A DNA stretch of 64,000 nt from Bin87 sp965207585 (GTDB taxonomy: Bacteria; Chloroflexota; Dehalococcoidia; Lucifugimonadales; UBA3495). Of the stretch, positions 17,226 to 25,515 are shown piece after piece. The DNA is taken from NCBI GenBank assembly GCA_965207585.1, contig CBDBMT010000003.1, positions 1,860,001 through 1,924,000 of the forward strand. Direction: 5' to 3'. Position 1 is the stretch's first letter. Every line of letters starts with the position of its first letter. The position numbers and the translations under genes are program-made. Below the pieces are notes generated by a model. That model was not told where the DNA came from. It was given only the letters and a program-made list of their open reading frames with translations, and searched no databases.

Positions 17226-18140
17226 TCATGCCAGCAGCCCCGCCGCGCCTTGTTCCCGCATGACTTCCCATGCTTCGGCGGCAAGTCCGACGGGATCTGA
17301 CGGGGTTCCGGTCACGGTGACGCGGTACGTCGTCGAACCGTCCGGCGCTGCCATGAACACCGTCAGCCGCAACGAGTCGCCGATATCGAACTCCGCGTAT
17401 GCGCCCACCGGAACCTGGCAGCCCCCGCCCAGGGCCTCCAGGAAGGACCGTTCCGCCCTGACCGCTGCGGTCGTTGGCGCATGGTCGGCCGACGCGACCA
17501 GCTCGGCGGACCGTTCGTCGTCCGCGCGGATCTCCACAGCCATCGCCCCCTGCCCCGGCGGGGGGACAAACTCTTCGGGCGACAGGTACTCCGTAATCAC
17601 GTCGGACATTCCCATGCGGTCCAGGCCGGCCACCGCGATTACCGTGCCGTCGCATTCGTCGCCGGCTGCCTTGCGCAGTCGCGTGTCCACGTTGCCCCGG
17701 ATGGGCACAATTTCCAGGTCGGGCCGCCGTTCCGCGATCTGCGCTTGCCGTCGCGGGCTGCTGGTGCCGATCTTCGCGCCCGCCGGAAATTTGTCCAGGG
17801 TCTTCCCAAGATGCGAGACCAGCGCGTCCCGTGGGTCGGCCCGCTCCAGCACGGCGCCCAGGGCCATGCCCGGCGGCAGCGCGGTGGGCATATCCTTCAG
17901 GCTGTGCACCGCCATGTCGATCTCGCCGGTCTCCAACCGGCGTTCGATCTCCTTGACAAATACACCGAGACCCATACCGGCCAGCGGAGCGGTCTGATTG
18001 GCGTCGCCCTGGGTGGTTACGGTGACGATCTCAAATTGAACGTCGGGGTGTGCTTTCCGCAGGACCGCCAGCGTCAGCTCGGTCTGGATCAGCGCCAACC
18101 GACTGCCCCGGGTGCCTACCCGTACCGTGACGCCAGCCAT
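17226..18140 (-). CDS. hemC: Hydroxymethylbilane synthase (porphobilinogen deaminase)
   Basis: A 304-residue enzyme that polymerises four porphobilinogens into hydroxymethylbilane. GTRGSRLALIQTE at the N-terminus, the substrate-binding segment MAVHSLKDMPT, GTSSPRRQAQI, and LGGGCQVPVGAY with the Cys that attaches the dipyrromethane cofactor are all present. It starts 17 bases after hemA on the same strand. Confidence 0.97.
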   Translation of the reverse strand: MAGVTVRVGTRGSRLALIQTELTLAVLRKAHPDVQFEIVTVTTQGDANQTAPLAGMGLGVFVKEIERRLETGEIDMAVHSLKDMPTALPPGMALGAVLERADPRDALVSHLGKTLDKFPAGAKIGTSSPRRQAQIAERRPDLEIVPIRGNVDTRLRKAAGDECDGTVIAVAGLDRMGMSDVITEYLSPEEFVPPPGQGAMAVEIRADDERSAELVASADHAPTTAAVRAERSFLEALGGGCQVPVGAYAEFDIGDSLRLTVFMAAPDGSTTYRVTVTGTPSDPVGLAAEAWEVMREQGAAGLLA

Positions 18141-18157
18141 GGTTATAGTTCAGTACG

Positions 18158-19429
18158 TCAGCGCCGGCTGCGCCGATCGTCTTCGTTCCCGAACAGGCGA
18201 AGCGCCACGCGGTAATCGGTCGTGTTATCCCCGGATCGCAGTTGAACCGTCGGCTGGTGCAGCAGCTTCTTGACCAGCGCGTTGGTCATGGCATGCAGCC
18301 GTTCCGCCAGTTCGCCTTCCGCATCTTCCCCCAGCAGCCGCAGAGTTCTGGTCACTTCTTCGCGTCGCACCTCGTCGGCCCGGCGACGCATGCCCACCAC
18401 CAGTTCCATGGTGTCCGAAGAGTGCCACCACTCGGAGAAGCGGGACAGCTCGGCGTCGACCAGGGCGCTCGCCTTTTTCACTTCACCCGCTAGACCGTCC
18501 ATGGAAACTTCGGCCACCTGCGCCAGCGCGTCGATGTCGAACAGCCGCGTCTGTTCCAGATCGCCCACCGTCGGCTCGACGTCGCGAGGCACCGCGATGT
18601 CGATGAGCATCATCGGCTCGTCACCGCGGCGGCGTTTCAAAGCCTCGGCGACCATGGCCTCATCCACCACGTATCCGGGCGATCCGGTGCTGCTGATGAC
18701 CAGGTCCGCATCCGCCAGCGCATCCCCCAAGTTTTCGAAGGGTATCGCCACACCGCCCAAATCCCGCGCCAAATCCTGGGCGCGCCAATGCGTGCGATTG
18801 GCCACGGCGATTTTCTGGACGCCGGCGTCGGCCAACGCCCGAGCGACCATCCGCCCGGCGTCGCCGGCGCCGATAACCAGCGCGCGGCGGCCATCGAGAC
18901 GGTCGAACAGGCCCCGGGCCAACTGCACCGCCGCCCGGCTTACGGATCGCGAGTGCTGCCCGATGTTCGTTTCCCGGTGGACCCTCCGCCCGGCGCGCAG
19001 GGCGTCGTGGAATACGCGGGTCAGGGGGCTCTTGGTGTACCCGTCCTGGCTCGCCACGCTGAAGGCCGCCCGCACTTGCCCCAGGATCTGCCGCTCCCCG
19101 ACGATCATCGATTCCAAGCCGCTGGCCACGCGGAACAGGTGCGAGACGCAATCCGATTCCCACAGCTGGTAGATGTGTCGTTCCAACTCCGGCCCGGGCA
19201 CGCCCGAATAGCCGATCAGGAAGTCCCCCACTCGACCCACCAGCCCGATATCGTCCGGGTCGTAGGTGTACACCTCGGTGCGGTTGCACGTCGAAACGAT
19301 GACCGACTGCGGCACGTATTCGGCCAGCTGCGCCAGCGCGTCGGGAAGCTGATCCCGCTCCACGCTGAGCCGCTCCCGCAACTCCACCGGGGCCGTCCGG
19401 TGGTCCAGACCCAGTACCAGGAGGCTCAA
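18158..19429 (-). CDS. hemA: Glutamyl-tRNA reductase
   Basis: A reductase of about 423 residues that reduces glutamyl-tRNA(Glu) to glutamate-1-semialdehyde, committing carbon to tetrapyrroles. N-terminal LGLDHRTAPVELRERL and the catalytic Cys in VSTCNRTEVY are diagnostic, followed by SRAAVQLA, the Rossmann motif VIGAGDAGRM and a C-terminal helical dimerisation region. The start is taken as TTG 19429, which overlaps the upstream stop as TTGA and has GGAGGCGG upstream; the frame is open further but lacks homology-like sequence. Confidence 0.93.
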   Translation of the reverse strand: MSLLVLGLDHRTAPVELRERLSVERDQLPDALAQLAEYVPQSVIVSTCNRTEVYTYDPDDIGLVGRVGDFLIGYSGVPGPELERHIYQLWESDCVSHLFRVASGLESMIVGERQILGQVRAAFSVASQDGYTKSPLTRVFHDALRAGRRVHRETNIGQHSRSVSRAAVQLARGLFDRLDGRRALVIGAGDAGRMVARALADAGVQKIAVANRTHWRAQDLARDLGGVAIPFENLGDALADADLVISSTGSPGYVVDEAMVAEALKRRRGDEPMMLIDIAVPRDVEPTVGDLEQTRLFDIDALAQVAEVSMDGLAGEVKKASALVDAELSRFSEWWHSSDTMELVVGMRRRADEVRREEVTRTLRLLGEDAEGELAERLHAMTNALVKKLLHQPTVQLRSGDNTTDYRVALRLFGNEDDRRSRR

Positions 19430-20145
19430 CTCACCGCCTCCGCCGCTCGCAGCGCAGCACGCTTGGCACAGCCGCCGGCCCTGCAGGCGGTCAGGTCGGA
19501 GCACATTTCCGGAAGCTCGGCATCCAGCAACTGAGCCAACACCGTGTCCACCGCCTCGTCGTCGTTGCCGTTGCGGGCCATCACCAGCAGGTCCTCAGTG
19601 ATGACGCACTGCCACCGGGTGGGATCGATCACCGTGCGGCGTTCCTTGATAACCTTGCGCGCCCGGGCGAGTACGTCGGCCAGGTCAGCCCATTGCAATA
19701 CCTTGTCTTCCGAAAGGGTTTCCCGCATCTTGCGGGCCAGGGCCGGGCTGGCTCCGCCGGTGGAAATCGCCAGCGTGATCGGATCGCGCCGGACTATGGA
19801 AGGAGCGATGAAAGTGCACTGGTCGGGGTCGTCCACCACGTTGAGCAGAACGCCGCGCTCTTCCGCCTCTTCGTAAATCTGCCGGTTCACGTGCCAGACG
19901 TTGGTGGCCGCGACGGCGATGAACGCGCCGTCCAGGTCTCCCGGCTGGTACTCCCGTTGGATCAGCGTGATGTGCCCCCGCTGGGCTGCCCGTTTGATAC
20001 CGTCGGTGCTCTGCGGGCTGATCAGCGTGATGTCGGCGCCGGCGTCGCGCAACGCGGCCAGCTTGCCCTGGGCGATGGTTCCGCCGCCCAGGATGACGCA
20101 GCGCTTGCCGGCCAGGTTCAGGTATACGGGGTAGTACTCAGGCAT
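19426..20145 (-). CDS. Precorrin-2 dehydrogenase / sirohydrochlorin ferrochelatase (Met8/CysG N-terminal type)
   Basis: This 239-residue protein matches the NAD-dependent precorrin-2 dehydrogenase module: MPEYYPVYLNLAGKRCVILG with the GGGTIAQGK nucleotide loop, VDDPDQCTFIAPSIVRR, and STGGASPALARKMRE. It oxidises precorrin-2 to sirohydrochlorin and may insert iron to form siroheme. The C-terminus is an unusual Cys-containing tail (MCSDLTACRAGGCAKR) that could bind metal. It is coupled to hemA by a TTGA overlap and follows the siroheme decarboxylase gene. Confidence 0.9.
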   Translation of the reverse strand: MPEYYPVYLNLAGKRCVILGGGTIAQGKLAALRDAGADITLISPQSTDGIKRAAQRGHITLIQREYQPGDLDGAFIAVAATNVWHVNRQIYEEAEERGVLLNVVDDPDQCTFIAPSIVRRDPITLAISTGGASPALARKMRETLSEDKVLQWADLADVLARARKVIKERRTVIDPTRWQCVITEDLLVMARNGNDDEAVDTVLAQLLDAELPEMCSDLTACRAGGCAKRAALRAAEAVS

Positions 20146-20168
20146 GGTGTTTGATTTCGCGGGAGTTT

Positions 20169-20241
20169 GTCAGAATCAGGATTTGCCGGATTTAAAGATT
20201 TTCGGGATTACCCCGCATATCATGTCAATCTGGCAATCCTG
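20169..20241. repeat. Palindromic repeat, family A copy 2 (truncated)
   Basis: The left arm GTCAGAATCAGGATT is intact; the right arm stops after AATCCTG, 3 bases before the stop codon of the siroheme decarboxylase gene. The interior resembles the full copies. Confidence 0.65.
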
Positions 20242-20244
20242 TAG

Positions 20245-21339
20245 CTAGACCAAGGCTTCCGCCATGGCCTCGGCTTCTTCGGCGGTGTCCCAGAACCGTT
20301 CGTAGTCCTCCACGAAGTAGCGGACGCGGGTCTTCTTGTACTCGCGGGTACTGTAGAGCAGCAGGTTGTCGGTGATCCCCGTAGCCTTGGAGATGTCGCG
20401 TCCGATCTCCTCGCACTCGTCCCGCGTGGGGGCATGCACCATGGTGAAGTGGCTGTACTCCCAGTCAGGGAACGTGGGCCGCTCGTAGCAGTGGGTAACC
20501 GCCGAATTCTCCGCCATGATCATCCCCACCTCTTCCGAGCGTTCCGGCGGAACCTTCCATACGATCATCGCGTTGGCGCGGAACCCGGACCGGCGGTGGT
20601 ACAGCACCGCGCTGAACCGACGCATCAGCTTGCGCTCCTGGTACTCGCTCAGCTGGGCGAACAGCTCCGGCACCGTGAGCCCGAGCCGCTGCGCCATGTC
20701 GTCGAACGGGTGGGATACCAGCGGCAGGTCCTCCTGGGCCTCGCGGATCACCTGCTTGTCCCACTCGGTGATCTCCTGGGCCTGGTTCCAGTCGCTGGCG
20801 GGAACGCGGCTCTGGCCGTTGCCGTTGGGCTGCCCGGCGTCGGGGTTGTAGTTGTAGGCGTCGCTGCGGCGCTTCACCATGTCAAAGTTCACGCCGATCT
20901 TGAAGAACCTGATGGTGGGCATGATGCGGAACTCGATGGCGTTGGTCTTTTCCGCCATCCACTCCACCGTGGCCTGCAGGTCGCCGTCCGGTGGCACGGC
21001 CAGCGTGAACCACAGGTTGTAGTATGAGCCTTCCCGGGCGTAGTTGTGGCTGACGCCGGGGTGCCGGTTGATGAAGATCGCGCCAGGATGCAGGTCCCCG
21101 TCACCGTAGGCAAAGGCCACCAGCGTGGTTTTGTACCCCAAGCGGCGCGTGTCGAAGATCGCGCTGATCTGGCGCACCACGTTCTGCCGCTTCAACTCGG
21201 TGAGCCGCTCCAGGAGGTCGGTTTCGTCGATCCCAAGCTCGTCGGCGATCTGACGGTACGGCTCCTCCACCATGGGGAAGTTGCTCTGCACCATGTTGAG
21301 CAGCTTGCGGTCGGTAATGTCCATTGATTCCGTGGTCAT
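20245..21339 (-). CDS. ahbAB: Siroheme decarboxylase, AhbA-AhbB fusion
   Basis: A 364-residue protein made of two Lrp/AsnC-like halves. Residues 1-165 hold an HTH-like helix set (YRQIADELGIDETDLLERL) and a RAM-like fold with INRHPGVSHNYARE; residues 185-364 repeat this pattern (FDDMAQRLGLTVPELFAQL, NSAVTHCYERPTFPDWEYSH). AhbA and AhbB normally form a heterodimer that removes the two acetate carboxyls of siroheme to give 12,18-didecarboxysiroheme. The neighbouring siroheme genes support enzyme rather than regulator. Next steps would be AhbC/AhbD or heme d1 enzymes, not seen here. Confidence 0.88.
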   Translation of the reverse strand: MTTESMDITDRKLLNMVQSNFPMVEEPYRQIADELGIDETDLLERLTELKRQNVVRQISAIFDTRRLGYKTTLVAFAYGDGDLHPGAIFINRHPGVSHNYAREGSYYNLWFTLAVPPDGDLQATVEWMAEKTNAIEFRIMPTIRFFKIGVNFDMVKRRSDAYNYNPDAGQPNGNGQSRVPASDWNQAQEITEWDKQVIREAQEDLPLVSHPFDDMAQRLGLTVPELFAQLSEYQERKLMRRFSAVLYHRRSGFRANAMIVWKVPPERSEEVGMIMAENSAVTHCYERPTFPDWEYSHFTMVHAPTRDECEEIGRDISKATGITDNLLLYSTREYKKTRVRYFVEDYERFWDTAEEAEAMAEALV

Positions 21340-21366
21340 GTCACGCCACCATCCAATGCCAACCGG

Positions 21367-21993
21367 TCACGCTGGCCGGCCGTCGTTCGTGTCATTGTTC
21401 GTCGCCGCCAGACGGATGCTGTAGGCATCAACCAAGCCCACCAGCACTCCGTCCGAAACTTCCACCACTTGTCTCAGCCGGTCCGGTTGCACGGCCTCGA
21501 CCACGGCCTGCCGGAAAAACAGAAAGGCCCGCACGCTGTCGCTCAGCGGCACGCCCCTGGCGGCCATCTCCGAACCGTACTCGTGACCCAGCATGTGGGT
21601 TTCGGACATCGTTTCGCCCTTGCGCCCGCTGCGACCCTCAAGGTCGTTCCTGAGCAGCAGCGATAGCAACCGCCTGCCGAAGAGGCGCATCCGGTCCCGC
21701 CCTTCCGCCTGGAAGCTCTCCATCCACGCCTGTTCCGAGACGTCCGACTGGCTCAACTTGCTCCGGATCCGCTGGAGTGCGAGATCCTCGGGGTCCAAAC
21801 CCTCGGCTTCTTTCCGATCCAGAAGCGCATCGACGTCCTCGCGCAGGAACCGACGATGGCCACCGGGAGTGCGGTACACGGGCAAACGGCCGCGGTCCGC
21901 CCACTGCCGGAGGGTCGCCTCGTTGATCTCCAACGCACGGCACACCTCGCCGAGGGACATCCAGCGAGGGGGATTTTCTGTGCTTGTAGCCAA
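21367..21993 (-). CDS. MerR/excisionase-type HTH regulator heading the tetrapyrrole cluster
   Basis: The 208-residue protein has an N-terminal winged HTH (SLGEVCRALEINEATLRQWADR, then LPVYRTPGGHRRFLREDVDALL) of the MerR/DNA-binding excisionase type. The C-terminal 120 residues are helical and not assigned; no cobalamin-binding DxHxxG motif is visible. It starts with TTG 21993. A strong promoter and palindromic CTGTAG-type sites lie directly upstream, and ahbAB follows 27 bases after its stop. It is therefore the likely regulator of the heme operon and of itself. Confidence 0.75.
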   Translation of the reverse strand: MATSTENPPRWMSLGEVCRALEINEATLRQWADRGRLPVYRTPGGHRRFLREDVDALLDRKEAEGLDPEDLALQRIRSKLSQSDVSEQAWMESFQAEGRDRMRLFGRRLLSLLLRNDLEGRSGRKGETMSETHMLGHEYGSEMAARGVPLSDSVRAFLFFRQAVVEAVQPDRLRQVVEVSDGVLVGLVDAYSIRLAATNNDTNDGRPA

Positions 21994-21999
21994 GTAAAC

Positions 22000-22036
22000 C
22001 TGTGGAATTCTACAGTATTCGCCGAACCCTACAGGT
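22000..22036 (-). promoter_or_regulatory. Candidate operator sites in the leader of the MerR-type gene
   Basis: The palindrome CTGTGGAATTCTACAG (22000-22015) overlaps the ribosome-binding region of the TTG start. A second CTGTAG-type half site lies at about 22030-22035. Spacing near 20 bases fits binding of a MerR-type dimer; autoregulation is inferred. Confidence 0.5.
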
Positions 22037-22047
22037 TTGGCGCAGAA

Positions 22048-22076
22048 ATCCTAGCACAGGGGGTGCAGGCGGTCAA
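22048..22076 (-). promoter_or_regulatory. Sigma-70 promoter of the tetrapyrrole cluster
   Basis: On the minus strand TTGACC (22076-22071) and TAGGAT (22053-22048) are separated by 17 bases. The predicted start, near 22041, is about 50 bases before the TTG of the regulator gene. Confidence 0.65.
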
Positions 22077-22119
22077 CGCTGAGCTGATAGGAATTTCGAG
22101 CACGCTTACTTTTGTAAAT

Positions 22120-22231
22120 CGTCAGAATCAGGATTTTCAAGATTTAGGGATTATCAGGATTGGAACCATTCAGTGACGGAGATCTCCCAATCCTGACCAA
22201 TCATAAAATCCCGTAAATCCTGATTCTGACG
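22120..22231. repeat. 112-bp palindromic repeat, family A copy 3
   Basis: Perfect 16-bp terminal inverted repeats (22120-22135 and 22216-22231). It is the reverse-oriented near-identical twin of the copy at 11197-11308, with the same total length. It lies just past the 3' end of the cyclase gene. Confidence 0.85.
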
Positions 22232-22281
22232 TTCCCCCGTTGCTAACTGGGCGCGCATGAGCGAATCCGGACCGCGTGACC

Positions 22282-23232
22282 CTAGAAAATCGCGATCGGA
22301 TTCACGGGACTGCCGGTCACGTTGCGCAGCCGCAGCGCGCCGATGGACAGCATGAACTCGTACCGGCCGTGGCGGGCCGCCACCTCGGCGACGTCCTCCA
22401 GGTTGGCGTTGTCGATCAGCCAGACGCCCAGGTACACCAGGCAGGCGATGTGCAGCGGCGAGACGATGTTATCGTACTGGTTGGGCCGGATATCGTTGGA
22501 CGTGTCCGTACCCAGCATCGCAATGCCGCGTTCTTTGAACCAGGGGGCGCAGGCGACGTGGCAGGCCACGCTGGGCTCGGTTCCCGGCACGGGGCCATCA
22601 ACCAGCCGACGGCGGTAGTTTCCCGTTCGGACCAGCAGGATGTCTCCTTCCTGTACCGTGACGCCGTGGTCGCGCTCCGCCGCGTCGAGATCCGCGGGCA
22701 TCACCGGCGCGTCGGGCGACAGCCAGTCGACGCCGCGCACTTTGGCGATGTCCAGCAGCACGCCTCGGCTCACCAGCCCCTGCGCCGTCAGGTCGATGGC
22801 GTGACTCTGGGCGCCCTCGCGTGACGTGACCACCGCCGCCGGAACCCCGTTGTACATCAGGCCATCGTAGGAGTAGTGGGACAGGGCGTCGATGTGGGTA
22901 ATGGTCTGGCCGTGGAAGACCATGCCGATGAACTCGGCGGCGCCGCGCCGGGAGTTGCGCCGCTCCAGGGGGTCGGTGTCGCGGCCCTCGCCGCTATCCA
23001 CCATGAACCGCTGCACCTGGTGGGTGATATCCGGCGTCATTTCCGTGGTGATGGGGCGAGCGCAGCTCACCGTTTCCCCAGTCTGCACCAGGGCGGCGGC
23101 CTGGGTCCGCTTCGCCGTCGTGATGAGGTTCAGCGCGCCCAGTTGATCCTGCTGGCCCCAGCGACCCCAGTTGTTCTCGTCACGATACCACGCCAGCACC
23201 TCGGCTTCGGTGGGTACTCCTGCGAATGCCAT
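22282..23232 (-). CDS. Cyclase family protein (kynurenine formamidase-like metal hydrolase)
   Basis: A 316-residue protein of the cyclase/AfmD-like superfamily. The metal-binding signature is visible in ITHIDALSHYSYDGLMYNG (HxDxxxH), with later residues GVDWLSPDAP and DNIVSPLHIACL. Members hydrolyse amide bonds in aryl formamides, isatin and similar compounds; the substrate is unknown here. The ATG at 23232 has GGAGGGAACC upstream and is preferred over 23244. Confidence 0.8.
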   Translation of the reverse strand: MAFAGVPTEAEVLAWYRDENNWGRWGQQDQLGALNLITTAKRTQAAALVQTGETVSCARPITTEMTPDITHQVQRFMVDSGEGRDTDPLERRNSRRGAAEFIGMVFHGQTITHIDALSHYSYDGLMYNGVPAAVVTSREGAQSHAIDLTAQGLVSRGVLLDIAKVRGVDWLSPDAPVMPADLDAAERDHGVTVQEGDILLVRTGNYRRRLVDGPVPGTEPSVACHVACAPWFKERGIAMLGTDTSNDIRPNQYDNIVSPLHIACLVYLGVWLIDNANLEDVAEVAARHGRYEFMLSIGALRLRNVTGSPVNPIAIF

Positions 23233-23619
23233 GGTTCCCTCCATCTCGTGCCGCCGACGCTTGCCGGCGAAGATGCCGCGATTCTACACCAGCAAGGGTG
23301 ACATCAGTGCGCCGCTGTATCTGGCTCACCCCGATTCCCGGTCTCGCCCTGCTGCTCGGAGTTCCGGCCGCACGCCCCGATTCGCGCCGGCAGAGTGACC
23401 CCGCAAACCGCGCGCCTCTCCGGAGCGTAATAACTGCGAACGTCAATGATGTGATCGACACCTGCAAACGCAACCAGAGGACGACGCATAGTTGCGAGCG
23501 CCAATAAAACATCGTTTCGCCGGCGTCCATAGCCGGCATCGCTTCCAGTAGACGAGCGACACCCGTCTCCGGCAACTCACGGATTTCAAGTGAATACGTT
23601 TCAGCCTGGGGGATTACCA
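23233..23619. other. Intergenic stretch without recognised gene
   Basis: No convincing coding region on either strand. One short hairpin (GCCGGC arms near 23519-23538) is visible. It must hold the promoters of the divergent cyclase and DUF5679 genes, but no clear -35/-10 pair was found. Confidence 0.4.
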
Positions 23620-23784
23620 GTGTGCGCGTCTTCCAATTCTGCCATCATGTACTGCGCCCTGTGCCGGGCCAACACCGCGACTCGCAACGTCGAGTACATC
23701 ACCATGAGAAACGGCCGGCCGGCCACCATCGGCTTTTGCACCAAATGCGGGACCAAGAAGTTCCACCAGGGAGTCCCCCGGTGA
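23620..23784 (+). CDS. DUF5679-like zinc-ribbon small protein
   Basis: A protein of about 54 residues with two CxxC knuckles, MYCALCRANT and GFCTKCGTK, around the middle segment VEYITMRNGRPATIG. This pattern (CxxC-x(n)-NGRPA-CxxCG) matches the DUF5679 family of small zinc ribbons. The start is uncertain: GTG 23620 has GGGGGA at good spacing; ATG 23647 would give only the ribbon. Function is unknown; nucleic-acid binding is a guess. Confidence 0.72.
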   Translation: MCASSNSAIMYCALCRANTATRNVEYITMRNGRPATIGFCTKCGTKKFHQGVPR

Positions 23785-23808
23785 TCCTCGCCATCAGGCG
23801 CGTTCCGG

Positions 23809-24792
23809 TTATCCCAGCCGCGCGCCAACGAAGTCGGGGTATCCCCGAACAAAGTCCTCTGCCGACGACGGCCGCCGTCCCTCCAGTTGCAAACGCCGGA
23901 TTCCCAGCAGCCCTTCGCCCGTTCCCACTGCCAAATGATCGTCATCGGCGCGAACCACCACCCCGCGCTCGGCTGCGCCTGCCGACAATGGGGAAACGTC
24001 AAGCAGCTTTAGCTCCTTCCCCTGCCATGAGGTGTGCAGGCCCGGCCAAGGCGTATACGCCCGTTGCTGCTGCCAGAGAAACCCGGCCGGTCGGCCCCAG
24101 TCGGCCAACCCGTCCGCGCGTTCCATCTTCGACGTGAAAGTAGCGAGCTCGTGATCCTGCGGGCAGGCGTCGACGTCCCCCGATACCCAAGCGGGAAGGG
24201 TCGCGTCGAGCAGGTCCGCTCCTTCTTTGAACAGTTCCGTGGTCAGGCTTTCGGCGTCGTCCTCGGGTCCGATGCTGCGGGCGCGTTGCGCGATTATCGG
24301 CCCGGAGTCCATGCCTTCGTCGAGCAGCATCAGCGTTACGCCGGTGGTGTCGTCCCCGTTCAGGATGGCGCCGGGAACCGGAGACGGCCCCCGGTGGCGC
24401 GGCAACAGCGAAGGATGCAGGTTCAGGCAGCCGAACCGGGGGATTTCGAGCACCCCGGCGGGCAGCAGCCGACCGTAGGCGACCACCACGATGATTTCCG
24501 GATTTAGCTCGGATAACTCGCCGATTGCGTCCGGGTTCCGCAGCGTGGATGGCTGGCAGACCGGGGTCTCCAGTTCCTGGGCTCGGGCTTTGACTGGAGA
24601 GGGTTCCATGATCCGGCCCCGTCCCCGCCGGCGATCCGGCGGAGTATAGACTGCAACCAGGTCCAGGGCCGGATTGGACGCCAGGGCATCCAGGGCGGGA
24701 ATGGCGAATTGAGGCGTCCCCATGAACACCGCTCGCAGCGGGATTTCAGGCGTTAACTTGCGGCCAGATTCGCGCGCGGAATGGGTTGACAA
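23809..24792 (-). CDS. fmt: Methionyl-tRNA formyltransferase
   Basis: Transfers formyl from 10-formyltetrahydrofolate to initiator Met-tRNA. VFMGTPQFAIPALDAL at the N-terminus, VVAYGRLLPAGVLEIP and the catalytic block GCLNLHPSLLPRHRGPSPVPGAILNGD (key residues Asn, His, Ser and later Asp in LLDEGMDSGPI) are present; a C-terminal OB-like domain follows. The start is uncertain: no ATG lies just before VFMG, so TTG 24792 is used; ATG 24723 and GTG 24729 are alternatives and would give about 304-306 residues. It is divergent from rpsP. Confidence 0.9.
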   Translation of the reverse strand: MSTHSARESGRKLTPEIPLRAVFMGTPQFAIPALDALASNPALDLVAVYTPPDRRRGRGRIMEPSPVKARAQELETPVCQPSTLRNPDAIGELSELNPEIIVVVAYGRLLPAGVLEIPRFGCLNLHPSLLPRHRGPSPVPGAILNGDDTTGVTLMLLDEGMDSGPIIAQRARSIGPEDDAESLTTELFKEGADLLDATLPAWVSGDVDACPQDHELATFTSKMERADGLADWGRPAGFLWQQQRAYTPWPGLHTSWQGKELKLLDVSPLSAGAAERGVVVRADDDHLAVGTGEGLLGIRRLQLEGRRPSSAEDFVRGYPDFVGARLG

Positions 24793-24970
24793 GGCGATGA
24801 CCTGATTGTAGATTCGGGACAACTGCTCGTGCGGAATTTTGCGAAAGGAGGTGATGGCTAATGGAACACAGTTTAACATGCTGGGGCGATGGTAGGCACC
24901 AGTCTGGACACGACGGGGTGAGCGCCTCTTAGCGTCATCGCTTTTCACAAACGGCATTTAGCCCGTCAGT

Positions 24971-25168
24971 CGGGCCCAGACCAGTGTCTACCGTCGCCCC
25001 AGAGGTCCTGGGGAAGTATCGGGCGACAAGCCAAAGGTCCAGTCTGGGCCCGATATCCTTTTAACGTTCGCTAACGCTTTGCCGCATTCCGGGGTATCGG
25101 GGCCTGGCGGCCCCGTTTCGATTCCAGAGCCGCCGATTTTCGGCACGGTTTGCCGATTTCCCGTGCCG
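24971..25168. other. Structured intergenic region between fmt and rpsP
   Basis: Nested inverted repeats: CGGGCCCAGAC (24971-24981) pairs with 25042-25052, GTCGCCC (24993-24999) with 25021-25027, and a small inner stem lies between. On the plus strand the outer stem is followed by CCTTTT. Two more hairpins follow: 25098-25115 (7 bp) and 25141-25168 (8 bp). All are upstream of the rpsP promoter. This may be a small RNA, or a leader of fmt on the minus strand; it does not match SRP RNA core motifs. Confidence 0.4.
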
Positions 25169-25176
25169 GATCTTGT

Positions 25177-25205
25177 TTGACAAACGGTAGGCAAATCCAT
25201 AAATT
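25177..25205 (+). promoter_or_regulatory. Sigma-70 promoter of rpsP-khpA-rimM
   Basis: TTGACA (25177-25182), a 17-base spacer and TAAATT (25200-25205). The rpsP ATG lies about 40 bases downstream. Confidence 0.7.
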
Positions 25206-25245
25206 GGAATCCTGCGTATATCAATTCAGCAAACACGGAGTTCAG

Positions 25246-25515
25246 ATGCTACGGATCCGCCTTCGGCGCGTGGGCAAAAAAGGCCGCCCCTACTACCGAA
25301 TCGTCGTTACCGAGAAGCGCAACCCCCGGGATGGCGCTTACATCGACGGAATTGGCCACTACGACCCCATGGCGGACCCGCCGGCAGTGACCTTGGACGA
25401 AAGCCGCGCGGTCGAATGGTTGCGCAAGGGCGCTCAGCCTTCCGACCCTGTCCGGCAGATATTCGAACGTAACGACATCTTCAGCAAGGTCAACTCGGAT
25501 GAAAGAGCTGATTGA
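25246..25515 (+). CDS. rpsP: 30S ribosomal protein S16
   Basis: An 89-residue protein: MLRIRLRRVGKKGRPYYRIV is the S16 N-terminal signature, followed by RDGAYIDGIGHYDP and ESRAVEWLRKGAQPSDPVRQI. It binds 16S rRNA in early small-subunit assembly. ATG 25246 has GGAG six bases upstream; the longer opening from 25150 would run through the promoter. It overlaps khpA by 17 bases. Confidence 0.97.
   Translation: MLRIRLRRVGKKGRPYYRIVVTEKRNPRDGAYIDGIGHYDPMADPPAVTLDESRAVEWLRKGAQPSDPVRQIFERNDIFSKVNSDERAD

Noticed and set aside
24971..25064. Small SRP (4.5S) RNA
   Set aside because: The conserved GGAA tetraloop and AGCAGCC core are missing although the hairpin shape is similar.
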